NCBI GenBank assembly: GCA_014621425.1
Contig: JAANBB010000001.1
Span: 310,001-374,000, forward strand
DNA: 64,000 bases
Source: Cylindrodendrum hubeiense
Lineage: Eukaryota > Ascomycota > Sordariomycetes > Hypocreales > Nectriaceae
Direction: 5' to 3'
Below are positions 10,206 through 21,917 of this stretch, in pieces. Each line of letters begins with the position of its first letter. The first letter of the stretch is position 1. The notes beneath the pieces were generated by a model that did no database searches, was not told the origin of the DNA, and saw only the letters and a program-made list of their open reading frames with translations. Made by a program: the position numbers and the translations under genes.

Positions 10206-13200
10206 AACAGGTTTTCTGAAAACTCGGCCGCGCTAGTGTGGTGACTGGCAAGGGAGTGCTGAGACTATTGGCAAAAGTGGAACGCTCCATAATGCAGAGA
10301 TCATAACCTGGTACATGTACATTGACAGGGAGACGTTTGTAGAAAATTGGACCCGAGCTCCTAGCTCGTTGGTGTGCAGCGGATGAACGGAGCTTGAGCG
10401 GCGGAGCAACGGAGCTTGGGTGATGGAGGAATACGGGGATATCTGAATATACTGCAATGTTGCAATCCATTAATCAGCTGAAGCGTCATGTCTCCGGGAG
10501 GACTTTGTCACCAAAGGCGATACTTATCTCCAGGCGGGCGTCCCCCACCGATTGTGTGTTGCGGGGCTCATGGTACCTATGGGGCGTATCGAAACAGCTT
10601 ACTCAGATTGTCGGCGAAGATAAATAACTGCGGTTACTACTCAGTCGTCTAGATTCCAGAAAAGGCTTGAGTTGTGTTGACCATGACCTACTACGTATCA
10701 TCCGGCCCACAACAAGACCCCGAGAATGGACGAAGAAAGTTACTCGTCATTAAATATACTGATTTGCCACCCCAACTCCGTTTTCATGCATATCTTGTCT
10801 CTCTTTTGCAATTGATTCATAGACTGCAAACACCATCAGTGTTTACGTTACAAAGGTCTCTGGATAATCGCACATGTTCATTGTTTAACTCTGTAGCTGG
10901 TTGCTCATATGGACTCTAAACGTCACATCTAGGGACGGGGATCTTAGATAATGGCTATCCATTCGTAGCCAAATGGCCAGCTATTGTAGACTTCGTGTTT
11001 ACGTAGTATATATGAAGATAACAGAGGTCTGCGGAGCCGCCGGGTCCGCTGGGCACGGGCCTGGGTGCTTACGGTCACGGATCCGGCTTTCTGCGGGTCC
11101 CGGGGCCGGTACCGCAATCTCAACCACACCCAGAGATAAAGACCGCAGTTTGATATGGAAAGGCCGGGAGTGAAGCTACAATGAGCTACTAAACCTACTA
11201 ATACCCCTCAGTTAACTCTTGCCAATTGCCCTAGAAGGCCAATGCCTAGTTGTTACTGTCTAGGAAATATTAGTTTACACTTACGAGTTACCCTATACTT
11301 CAGACTCTTCGATTCCAACTTCACAGTCCGAAAGGTGACCAGAACACTTTCACAATGTGCTGGTTAAGGACACAGGTGGAGAACAAAAGTGGTTTCAGTG
11401 GTGTCAATCATTCGTTCATTACTGATCCTAAGCACGGCTGTGATTCCTTGACTTGCTGAAGAATTTGCTCGATGAGCGGGGCTCGGCGTGACTCACCATG
11501 AGCGTTTATTTGATTTAGACCCATTATTCAATCTGTTGAGGAACCTTACTCCGACCAACGTTACCAGGAAATTGGATGCAGGGTGCAAGCAGCGTCATGA
11601 TGATAGGATGTGATTCCGTTGGCATTTGTGGGTTTCGCGGCTTGTTTTTGCCGCCTCATGTGGCCAGTGGGCAGGATACGAAACATCAGACGGTCGTTAG
11701 CCTTCGGCTTTTGCACCCAGGCTAAAGCCAAGGGGGTGGCCCATTAACATAAAAAACCATCACATCTTTCACTGTGTTTATGATTGGGAAATTGAAACCG
11801 CTAATATGATTATTCGGCTACTTTTCGTCAGAGAAGATTCTTTATTGGTGGCAACTCGCAGCAGTGACTCGCTTAAAGTGAACGTAGGAGGCAGTTCCCG
11901 GCACCCAGACTCTCCTCAAACTCATTACCTGAGTTGTCTCTAGTACCAGAAATGGTGTAGTCGTCTGTCGACTCTCCAGTTCGGGTGAACTCTTCAATAA
12001 CTGACCATTGAGACATCATATATCAGACAGAAAGGATAGGGATGTAGTTGATGACGATCGAAGCTCTTGTTCTCCATCTCACTGACTGTTTTGAGCCCGC
12101 CTGTTGTAGAGAAACCTAAACTAAGAAGTCGGCTCTGATCCGCAGCTGCGGGTCCGACTTGACTAGGGTCGGAAAAGAAGAGCGGTGTTGATCCAGATCG
12201 GGTCCGCTAATCGAGTCCGATGTACCCGATATCATCCATTATGATCTGATGAATCACCGGCTACCGCATTTGTGAAACACGTGTTCTCTTTCGTAAGCAC
12301 TAATAAATGTGACAATGCAATCCGCGTCAGATTAAGCAAACCGCCGTTTTCTGGGGCCTAGTCCACTCAGAATTCGTTACTGCGTGCTATTGCTATTGCC
12401 CTATGCGCAACTAAAGTGGCATCACCTCGCTCTTCACCAACAATGGAGAACCTATCCACCATCCTCCTCAGACTCCGGATTCTGTTATTGAATCCCATGA
12501 ACTTAATAAGCCTCATATTAAGATGGCCGAAATGCACACCGAGAAAAAGAAAAACCACCAACCATCAACAAAAGCCGGCGTAGCGCAGCGTGACTGGTCT
12601 CAACAAAGATCCGGGTAGCGGAATCACAACCAACAAGAACCAAGCCATCGATTGGCAATCCTATTACTAGATGAGTGTCATTTGATGGTATTCCAAGTAA
12701 AGAATTTGGTAAAGAATTGTGGCAAATCATTAAGAATAAAAGACTGTACTGGCAGCTAGGCCAGAGCCTCTCAAGGTGGTGAAGTGAAAACTAGGCAGGT
12801 ACGTCTGGGTATGCGTATGTATGGTAAGATGCTTTGTAAAACAGACAGAATGGCGGCAAGGAAAAGGGCCTCGTTAGATTTAACAATTGTACTCAAGTTC
12901 GTCAGGATTAATATTCTATCGCATCTAATTCTTTAAATGTAATCATAATCAAACGCTCGCTTAGCCGCCTAAGAGAATGGCATCCCTGCTTTTATTTTGG
13001 TGCCAAATATCACACGTCCTTGAAAAAGATGTGGAGGTAAAGTTATTGTCTGCGGTCACTCGAAACATGAAGCTGTTGTTGCTGGGATTGTTACCAAGAT
13101 GGGTACTCGGCTCGTGCTACCGATCAATCATCCAGATGCTGTCCTTAATTAGTGATGTATAGGTTTAAAGTTGTAGGATCAGGTCAAAGGTCTTGTATTA

Positions 13201-13279
13201 GGAGTGGGGTTCTATCTGGTATTGCGCTCAGCTGACGGAGATTTCTTTTTTCGGCGGCGAACTAAAGTTTTAGGGTGCG

Positions 13280-13870
13280 GGTGATGGGTGCTATGGATTC
13301 CTAATCAGGATTATAATGACACAAGTCAAGACTCAGACTATTTGTAGATAGTGTGTTAGGGATAGTAGGTCTTCCGGGGAAAAATGCCTATTATGGCATT
13401 CTTAGCTGGTATGTGTGCCAGTCATGATGTAAGTCCATTTTGAGGTCGGGATATCCTTTCTAGGTCATTCCGGCAGGCATTGAGGCCATTGGATAAGGTC
13501 AATTAGTCAGTCATTGTGAGCTGCAGGGTAGGATTGAGGGATCGCCGTCAGATTCATCCGGATTCTCAACCTTTTAGGACCGTCATGGTCATCTAGCACA
13601 TGATATTTCTAGCAGGTTGAATTCACACTCTTTTTAGCCCATTTCTTACGGCATTATATTGAAGACCGTTTGATCAGATGATGCCAATTGATGGTATCGG
13701 TCAGGCTGGTCTATTTTGTTCACTTTGAGAGTCTTTTATCTACGCCTTTACCGACATTGCAGACGCATCGCCTTTGTGCCGTTATCACCACAGTCACATC
13801 ACCTGTCTTTTGGGTGGGTTGGTTGTTAGGTCTCTGACCATCTCTGCACCTTTCCCGCGCACAATAGGTT
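13280..13870 (+). repeat. LINE-type retrotransposon 3' relic, copy 1
   Basis: This stretch is clearly similar, with many substitutions, to the reverse complement of 24535-25280 and to 59165-59560. Shared anchors include CATTGGATAAGGTCAATTAG, GATCAGATGATGC, TGGTCTATTTTGTTCAC, and CGCATCGCCTTTGTGCCG followed by ATCACCACAGTCA. The copy at 24.5-25.3 kb retains reverse-transcriptase-derived coding sequence, which identifies the family. This copy has no open frame. Confidence 0.6.
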
Positions 13871-15202
13871 AGTTAGGATTGTTGGACCTTTCCTGTAAAG
13901 CATAATTAACGGATGGAAACTTGTTAGAGGCATATATATTATTTCAGAATATAAGATTCAGAAGTCCAAAGGCCCATCCTTGAGCGACTCAATAGTTCAT
14001 TGATCCAATTTCTGCGATAAGCTATTTTGTATTCAATGAAGATTTTGGTTGGATAGCGAAGGAGACCGCCGGTAGTGCTAGTCAGGAGTTGGGGCTCGTG
14101 CTAAGTGGAGGAAATATTAGTGCCGAAGGAATGGCCAGTTACTCGCGGTACAATGTGATGTATGTGACAAACAGGTTCTACCATGCTGAGAGCGGTTTAG
14201 TTATACGTACTAGCCGAAAAAATAACCCTGGACTGCCGTAGTTAATCTCAATTATTTCTTCTAAAAAGCCAAGGCCTTCAATTGTAGCTTATCAATGAAC
14301 GTCACATTCGACTCAACAACAAGATAGTGAGACAGACGTTGAAAATTTAGTTTTTGTTAATATCAACGTATCTACTCTTTCATTTATATTATAAATCTCA
14401 ATGCATTTTAATGGCGTCATTGGATCTGAGATTACCTTAATATTTACTCTAACCATATTTATCTCCCCGTCAATTGCTCACCCTATCAACATGCTCAAGC
14501 TACCCTAGATGGTCCGACACTGTCGCTAGAGGGGTCGACCCCACAAACCCCGCTGCATCGTATCTTTAATCGCGTTTTCCCTGGCCCTATGAAAGTAAGC
14601 TTCAAATTTAACAACACATTGCTGGTGTTGGGTTTCTGGTGTAGTGATCAACCCCACCGCCCTCAGAAAGGCTAATCTACCTATCGTATCCAATTCCTCG
14701 TGATTGATGCCGAGCTGAGATGTATGGAGGAAGGCGAGGCGCCAGAGGCGCATGCTCTCTGAATCCAGCTCCCTCTTCATCTAGGCCCACATTAGCAGTC
14801 TCCTCCGGTCGCACATGCTCCTTGTGGCGCCTGTCTTGTCAAAAGTTCGGCTTGGCGGTCCTGCATATGTTCAATCAAGATTTGCACACGGAATTGGGCC
14901 ACACCTGCAGGCCGTAATAGTGCTGAGATGCGGAGGCAGATAACATAAGGTCATTGACCTGCAGAGGCCGCCGGCTATCTTCACCCATGGCACGCGATCA
15001 CTTACTATATTGGGACAAGCCCAGCAAAAGCACCATGGGGATTCAGAGGGCCGGAAATGTCGGAGGTCACCGCTTCCACGCCAAGACGCAAGGTAGATCT
15101 TATCGCGGAGCGCCCCTGGTATCGACACGGACGTTTGCCTACTTGGGAAGGAGCATTTACAGATTGCGATAGGATTGCCCAAATGCATGACAATGTCAGC
15201 GC

Positions 15203-15210
15203 TATAAAAA
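15203..15210 (+). promoter_or_regulatory. TATA box of the SurE-like gene
   Basis: TATAAAAA lies 98 bp upstream of the ATG at 15308, a normal fungal core-promoter distance. Confidence 0.5.
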
Positions 15211-15307
15211 CCACCATGGAATTGTCCACGTCGTAGCAGTCATTCATCTTGTTCCGTTGAACCACGTTTTGAAGCATCACCGTTCAGTTGCTTCCTCATC
15301 AATCAAC

Positions 15308-16435
15308 ATGCGTCTGCCCAATCCCCTCATCGTCGCCTCGGTGCTTCTGGTGACATCATCACACGCTCTTAACATTCTACTGAACAATGACGATGGATTT
15401 GGATCGGGAAACCTCCGTGAGCTGTATCGCTTGCTGAAGGGTGAAGGTCACACCGGTATGGAGTACATTCGTCATAACATATAGGCATAACTGATGATTG
15501 TGTTCAGTCTGGATTGTCGCACCCGCGACGAAACAGAGCGGCCAAGGTGGAAGGTCTGACTTCACCACTGAGGCCAATCTCACCGCCCCATCCCAATATG
15601 ATCTCATTCCTGCGGGAGAGCCATCCGTATGTGGAAAAAGACTCTCATATAGGGCGAATTGAAGTTACTGAAATTATGTGTTTAGGTTGGCAGCGACCCT
15701 AATGATAGCCACATTTGGTATTACAATGGCACACCAGCAGCATGCACGTTTGTTGCTCTGGACTATGTACTTCCCAAATTCGCGGACTTCAAGGTCCCTG
15801 ATCTGGTAGTGACTGGACCCAACTATGGAACCAACCTCGGACCTTTCGTTTGGACTCTCTCTGGAACTGCTGGCGCTGCGTAAGTACACCGTTCTTCACC
15901 AAGCTCTCATTCACTAAACTGAGAACATAGATATGCTGCAACACACCGAAGCATCCCGGCCATCGCGTTGTCGGCAAGCAACGCTGAGATTCCATATTAT
16001 GAGATCAAGAACAAGACAAACCCGGCTACGTGGGCTGCTGAGGTATCGCTCAAGGTCGTCAACACCTTTATCAACAGCGCACCCAAAGGAGGCCCCATCT
16101 TGCCATTAGGATACGGTGCCAACGTCAATATGCCGACACTAACGGGGAACAACAAAAAGTTGAAGTATGTCCAAACTCGCATGACCGGCAATGCACACGT
16201 CAACGAGGCTGTCCTGAATGCGACTAAGGGTACCTTTACGTGGGCAAACATCAAGCCGTATGCTGCGGGTGTGAATACCTGCCTGAATGGTGACTGCTCG
16301 ATGCCAGGAGAGACTTACGTTGTGGAGAACGGCGGTGTCTCTATTTCCCTCTACACCATTGATTACACCGCACCGAGCACTGCAAACACTGAGAGCATCA
16401 TGAAAAGATTGTCCAAACTGGCGACTGGAAAATAA
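15308..16435 (+). CDS. SurE-family secreted acid phosphatase/nucleotidase
   Basis: Four exons (15308-15455, 15508-15626, 15686-15879, 15931-16435) give 321 residues with all splice phases matching. A signal peptide of about 19 residues (MRLPNPLIVASVLLVTSSHA) is followed by LNILLNNDDGFGSGNLREL, the SurE metal-binding NDDG motif. Further SurE features are VWIVAPATKQSGQGG and LVVTGPNYGTNLG. SurE enzymes hydrolyse phosphate from nucleotides or other monoesters using a divalent metal; the fungal secreted branch is annotated as acid phosphatase. Several N-glycosylation sequons fit secretion. The gene appears intact and has no functional neighbour. Confidence 0.92.
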
Positions 16436-17387
16436 GGACTCGTTGCGGAGTATGTAAGGGGATGTTAATACAATTGTAGCCTAAATACTTTCACATATCA
16501 CTAAGAGGACAATTAACATAATAATTTTCCAATATCATAAGAAATTGTACACATTCATGGTTTTATTCCATCTTCCACCACTCATACCAATCATATTCCG
16601 CAACTTGAATGTCTCGGACTATGGAGGCTCAGGGAAAGCACCACCAGGCACCTTTTGGCGGTTATTCTAGAAAGCCTAGGCCCCGATTGTGACTACCTGG
16701 TTTCGGATATCTTGTAACTAGCCAGATACGTAGAAAATAGAGTTGGGTTTACTTTGAACGTTCCCCTACAACGTCTCTGTAAACCGTAATATGTTTCTGA
16801 TGTATGCCTGTGTTTAGTTTTAGATGAAAGTAGGTTCATTATCGGAATCAACGTGGAGATTGACGGTGGGCTGGCTGCTTAATTGATGAGAGAGTATTGT
16901 CTGGAAGTGAGATGCTGCGAAATTCCCTAAATATTGGCTTATGACTTTTTAAATTACTACACTGCGCGTGATCAAGCGGACGAAAGGAAAACCACGATGA
17001 TACTCACGCCGGGAATTGACGAGTGTCATTGTTCACGTGTATCCTTTTGTTGGATTCACTTTTCGGTTACTTCTCTGCTGACTAAAATCTACCGGTGACA
17101 TCATTAGTCGAAGCGGCATCGATTGTGCATGTAGCCGAAAATGGGTCCGGCTATGACGGAGTTTATAACCGACAGCGGGGGTGATGTTCCACATCGCCGA
17201 TGACGCCCTGCTCTCGGTTGTTATGCTTCGTAATTGATACCCAAGACTGAGGGAATTGACCCTTCATTCATGCAGTATCTCTTCTCTGTGAATCTTTACA
17301 CATATTTGGGTTGAATAACATTTGTTTTCTGGAATTGAGACTGAGTGATCAAGACCAGGCTCCTCTAAAGTGTTGTAGGGGGCTCGA
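16436..17387. other. Intergenic stretch upstream of the SucC-like gene
   Basis: No gene was recognised. This contains the presumed promoter of the succinyl-CoA ligase beta gene. The minus-strand ORF at 17264-17467 overlaps that gene's first exon and is a shadow. Confidence 0.5.
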
Positions 17388-18941
17388 ATGGCGACGATGA
17401 TGTCTTGGAATTTAACTCGTAGCATCTGGCGCCAGAAAGTACAGGTTAGTCCAGGATCAATCAACACATGGCATTTATACCTTGATTTACTGACAGTTGC
17501 TGATAGTTAGGCTCGAAGCAACATACACGTCAACTTAGCTTACACGAGTATCAATCTCATCGTTTGCTGAGGGAGGTGCGTACGAAAGTTTCGCTTAAAA
17601 CCGGCAACCACTAAAACGCGGCAGTTTGGAGTCCCTGTACCACGGGGAAAGTGCGCAAATTCCCCAGTTGAAGTTGGGCAAATCATAAGAGGGCTTGGTG
17701 AAATATCCCCCATTACCCCTGTAGCTCACAACTAATGCTTACTATTTAAAAGGGAAACCATGCGTTATCAAAGCACAGATATTAAAAGGCGGCCGCGGGA
17801 AAGGAGCTTTTGATAATGGCTTCAAAGGCGGCATCCAAATTGTCGATTCTGCAGCTATGGGAGAGAAGGTGGCGGCAAAGATGATAGGACATCGGTTGAA
17901 AACGAAACAAACCACGAGAGACGGCATCAAGGTGACTCAACTTTACGTTGCTGAGACGATTCAATACGAAGATGAATGGTATCTGGCATTGACCCTTGAC
18001 CGCGAAAGCTACACGCCCGTCATCGTTATCTCCAAAAAGGGAGGTGTCAATATAGAAACAACAGCGAAGGAGAACCCGGACGATCTTCACAGCTTCAAGT
18101 TTAGCTTGACAAGGGGTATAACACACGAGCTGATCTCTGAGGTCTCTGCGCGTCTCGAGCCATCCCCAATGGAGGTAAAAAGCCTGGGCAACATTCTGAT
18201 TCGACTATACAACCTCTTTGTTAGCAAGGATGCCACTCTTCTGGAGATTAATTCATTAGCTCGATCCTCGAATGGGACATTCACATGTTTGGACGCAAGG
18301 TTCACGTTCGATAGCGCCGCCGAGAAGAGACAGAAGGAATTGTTTGCGCTGCGCGACGCGGAAAGCGAAATTGAGGAGGAGCTTGAAGCCGAGAAGCACG
18401 GTCTCATCTACATCAAAATGGATGGAAACATTGGCAACGTTGTCAACGGCGCTGGGCTTGCGATGGCCACGAACGATGCTATTTCGGATCATGGTGGTGC
18501 GAGTGCCAATTTCCTTGACGCTGGTGGCCAGGCAACCAAGGAGACAATGCAGAAGGCGTTTGAAATCATTATGAGAGATGAGCGGGTGAGAACCATTTTG
18601 GTCAACGTCTATGGAGGTAAGAAGGATCAGATTCGCATCTCCCACCTGTGCGCTGACCAAATCATAGGAATCATCAGGTGTGACATGATTGCAGAATCAA
18701 TCATAGGTGCGGCTACGGCATTAGGTCCTCTGCGAGTACCTCTCGTCGTTCGGCTACAGGGGACAAATTCGGCAGAAGGACTCAAGCTGGTATGTTGACG
18801 CTCAAATGCATTCAATAATATGATGATATGTATTAATGGGTTGTGCAGATTGAAGAAGCGGCTCTTGGCCTTCACGTGGAGTCGGATTTTGGTAAGGCGG
18901 CAGAGAAGGTAGTAGAACTGGCAAGGGCTTCATGCTCGTAA
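17388..18941 (+). CDS. Succinate-CoA ligase beta-subunit paralogue, mitochondrial
   Basis: Six exons (17388-17444, 17507-17575, 17625-17697, 17753-18616, 18668-18789, 18849-18941) encode 425 residues. Exon 1 is a basic presequence (MATMMSWNLTRSIWRQKVQ). Then come LSLHEYQSHRLLRE, FGVPVPRG, and the ATP-grasp strand VIKAQILKGGRGKGAFDNG. Further on are LLEINSLAR, GNIGNVVNGAGLAMATNDA, SANFLDAGGQA and RCDMIAESIIGAA, all hallmark SucC/LSC2 motifs. The intron at 18617-18667 is 51 nt and in frame, so an uninterrupted ORF runs through it; removing it restores VYGGIIRCDMIAE. The sequence diverges from the usual very conserved fungal enzyme (LEINSLAR for LEINPLAR), suggesting a second copy. The alpha partner lies at 25563-26805. 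Confidence 0.92.
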
Positions 18942-19604
18942 AGATTTTGTAGAGTATATGAAGGTTTAGTACTTTTCCTTTCGTCCAAGTTGTTGTTGGT
19001 GTTTAACTACCGCCGTGAAGACATGAATATGCCCATATCATCCCCTATGTGGCAAGACGACGTGCTAAGTTAGTGTCTATAGATGAAGGCATCTGCGTAT
19101 AGTGTAACTAAAACGGCCGCGGTCAGCTAATAATACACCGGGCCCGTGGCTCGGATCTGGATGAGGGAAGACGGCAACATGGCTGGGTAGGAAGGATGTT
19201 TGATGTTCGCTGGGTGACAAGGCTAAGCAGCCATAGGCCAGCGCGACTGATAACGCTTGCAGTGGGGCTTGGAGGTGTGGTTTGCCTGGGGGTTAGTGGG
19301 GGTTAGTGGGCTATCTAAAGTATGAAGTAGTTACGTCAGAAACTTGTAGTCAAGTAACATATTGCGGGTGGACGAAACATTCACTCCCCCTCAATTTGCC
19401 TTCGCCATCTGACGTCATAATGACTGATAGCTGGTGGCTGGTTGCTCAGACATATTGTGGTCATTGGTAACCTCGGTTGCGCAAAAAGTTACATCCGACT
19501 CCGAGAAGCAAAGATTCTAAAATCTTCTAAATATCGGTGAGTACTCATTCTGCAATTATTCTCGTCATAGACTCGTCATTGCTTTAACGGTTTTTCATTA
19601 TCCC
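18942..19604. other. Intergenic stretch
   Basis: No gene was recognised between the SucC-like gene and the BTB gene. A short tandem, GGGGGTTAGT twice, occurs near 19289-19308. Confidence 0.5.
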
Positions 19605-20879
19605 ATGTCAGTCGAGTGTATCAACGTTGATCCTCGAGGAGATACTCTTATCATCCTCCCATCCCAAAATGCGCGCCAGGACCAAAGACATACTGGCTTT
19701 GAGAACCAATTTTCGTTGGAACATGACAAATCTACCAACAAGGCAAGTCGCACTGCCTCAGATTGTTAATTCTTAACAGAAGACTTTTCAGCTAACAAAA
19801 CCATTATTAGGTTTCAGACTCCCCGTCTGAAGTACATTTCAGGGTGTCCAGGACACACCTTTCACTAGCGTCACGCCGCGCCTATGCTATGTTCGATGGA
19901 GGGTTCAAAGAATCCTTTACCAAAGAATCAGACGGTCTCCACCACTGGTGCTTCGAGCCGATATTTGATGCAACGGCTTTTGAGATGGTGATAAGAATTA
20001 TTCACGGGAAGACCCGTGATGTTCCTGTAATCGTCTCCACAGAGATGCTAGCTGGAATTTCCGCAGTGGTGGACGATTTGGAGTGTCATGATGCTATCTG
20101 GTTCATTGCTAGGCAATGGATTCGGGCCTTGAATTATAAGTCTCCTGCGTGGTTTGGTGAAGATACTGCCAGGTGGATTTTAATATCCTTTGTATTCCAA
20201 ATACCAACACAATTTCAAAGTGCGACAGATGTCGCAATTCGAAGTGGCTCCGGCCCTATATTCACTTACGGCCTTCCTATACGCCCGAAGATCGTTGGTA
20301 TGTTTCCATTATATCGAAAAAGAAAACAATTACTAACTGGAATAGATCAAATCGATGCTAAAAGACAAGCCATTATGGAAAAGCTAATCAATGGTTTATT
20401 CACGCTGAGAGATCAATTGCTCAATGACAAGGTAGGTTGTAATGCTGGGTGCAGGTCTATTCTACTTGGTGCATTGATCCAAGCTATGCATGCAACTTCT
20501 CTTTACTCCCCACGACCATTAAAGCCGTTTAATGGCTTCAGCCTCAGTTCAATCACCACGAGGTTACGATCGGCTCAGTCACCGAAGCATTTTTTTCCAC
20601 AACCAGGCAGCGATGCACAAACAAACAGCGTTCCACAAACGCACTCTGGTTCTTGGAGTATTCAGAAAAATCCTGAGACTGGATACTTCACTAAAGAATA
20701 TGACAAGCCAAACCGGCTTTAGGGGGGGCTTTGGGGGGGGCTTTGGGGTCCAGGGAATAGATCCGAACGTACCGCGTCAGCTTGTATTTCACCATTGTTC
20801 TTTGAAGATCCACCTCAGTCCGCTCCTCGATATCATCGAAGCGGAACTTAAGGGTTTGACACTTTCAAACTTTACGTAG
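19605..20879 (+). CDS. BTB/POZ-domain protein, probably frameshifted
   Basis: The start is ATG TCA GTC GAG TGT ATC AAC (19605). Exon 1 (19605-19742) ends at a GC-AG intron (19743-19810, donor GCAAGT) and joins to SPSEVHFRVSRTHLSLASR, the start of the BTB fold that dimerises or recruits CUL3 in other eukaryotes. A 48-nt intron (20298-20345, GTATGT ... ACTAAC ... TAG) is in frame. The frame ends at TAG 20720-20722 next to G7 and G8 tracts, while the family-typical C-terminus (HHCSLKIHLSPLLDIIEAEL) continues in another frame to 20879. A one-base indel near the G tracts is the simplest explanation. Function is unknown; this is an orphan BTB family expanded in Aspergillus-like fungi. Confidence 0.65.
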
Positions 20880-21917
20880 CGTCTTAGGCTTTTTTGTGTT
20901 ATGTTTTCAAGGAGATGGTTATTGGGGGAAAAGCACATCGGCTGTGTACAAAAGATTACCACACAGGCTCATGGAATTCAAACCTAGTGGGGACTCGGTG
21001 TTAGTTGAAATAGACAATTACGTACTGTTGTACTTGATGCTGAGGCGCAGTATCTCCCTGCAAGCGTCGTTGTTGCGGCAGTTTGTATTACCAAGTTGCT
21101 GGGCAGATCCCCCAAGGGGACGCCATAGACGGATATGCCCATACAGCTATCTCCTGTTCTGTTTTAATGTGACGGCATTTTGAATCTGTATCCCTTAACA
21201 TGGTTTCAACTAGCACCCAGGTGTTGGCGCAGAACTTGTGCTATTATACCAGTACCAGTAAATCCCACACGGGAAAGCACGCTGTGACAGCTCATTTCTG
21301 GTGCTAGCACCCTTGTTCCGGCACAACTTGCCCCAGTACATGTGTGTTAGCACAATTTTCCCAGCGCTCCCACTCCAGTACACTGGCTTCGGAATAAATA
21401 GCCCTATACTAGCAGGCAGCATCAGTTTCGAGACCTCGATATCGTGATGTTCACTATTGCTTTCCTCTTTTCATTTTGAGACTGCTCATAGACCCACGTA
21501 GTATGAATAATAAATGTTGAACACTGTCGAGCTGAGCGACCTTACCTCCATGAGCTACGGAATTAGGTTTTACATTTATCCGAGATTAAAACCTGATGAG
21601 GTAGGCAGCAATAAATGAGTGGTCACGGTACATCTGGCCAGTTTTAGGCTACAAGGGTCAAACGGACCAGCCAGGAAATAGGCAACAGCCCCCTTACGCA
21701 CCACATTGAATGCGTGACCATACACATTAGCACATGCATATCCCCTGGTAAATACCATACGAATACGTGCATGAGTGTGATAGCGGCGCGCGAGAAATAA
21801 CGCCCCGCTTCTGCCCACCGCTATTTTTAAATAAATCCTCACGCCACCCAACAATTCCTCACTGTGCAAATATGGTATCTCCTCGAAACAGGTATTAGAA
21901 GTGCCCAGTTGTTGAGC
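20880..21917. other. Intergenic stretch with imperfect direct repeats
   Basis: No gene is supported. An ORF at 20896-21183 has no recognisable feature. The subregion 21209-21500 contains repeated blocks that look LTR- or promoter-like. Confidence 0.45.
21209..21440 (+). repeat. Imperfect ~94-bp direct repeat, LTR-like
   Basis: GCTAGCACCCAGGTGTTGGC at about 21208 recurs in degenerate form as GCTAGCACCCTTGTTCCGGC at about 21302, each followed by an AACTTG block and CAGTAC words. A TGTTAGCAC start, GAATAAATAGCC and a downstream GTTCACTATTGC give it the look of a solo LTR. I could not find a target-site duplication or a second copy. Confidence 0.3.

Larger units (their letters stand above)
9592..15307. 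other. 5.7-kb gene desert
   Basis: No credible protein-coding gene was found between the ALDH promoter and the SurE-like gene. The stretch holds a tRNA-like relic near 10136-10205, GC-rich element-like patches near 11029-11110 and 12130-12230, and a LINE 3' relic at about 13280-13870. A minus-strand ORF at 14526-14780 (84 aa, MKRELDSESMRLWRLAFLH) has mildly coding composition but no recognisable domain and no supporting exons. Confidence 0.5.

Noticed and set aside
18617..18667. Uninterrupted reading through the SucC-like gene at this point
   Set aside because: The 51-nt segment begins GTAAGA and ends ATAG, and its removal restores the conserved YGGIIRCDMIAES motif, so it is an intron that happens to stay in frame.
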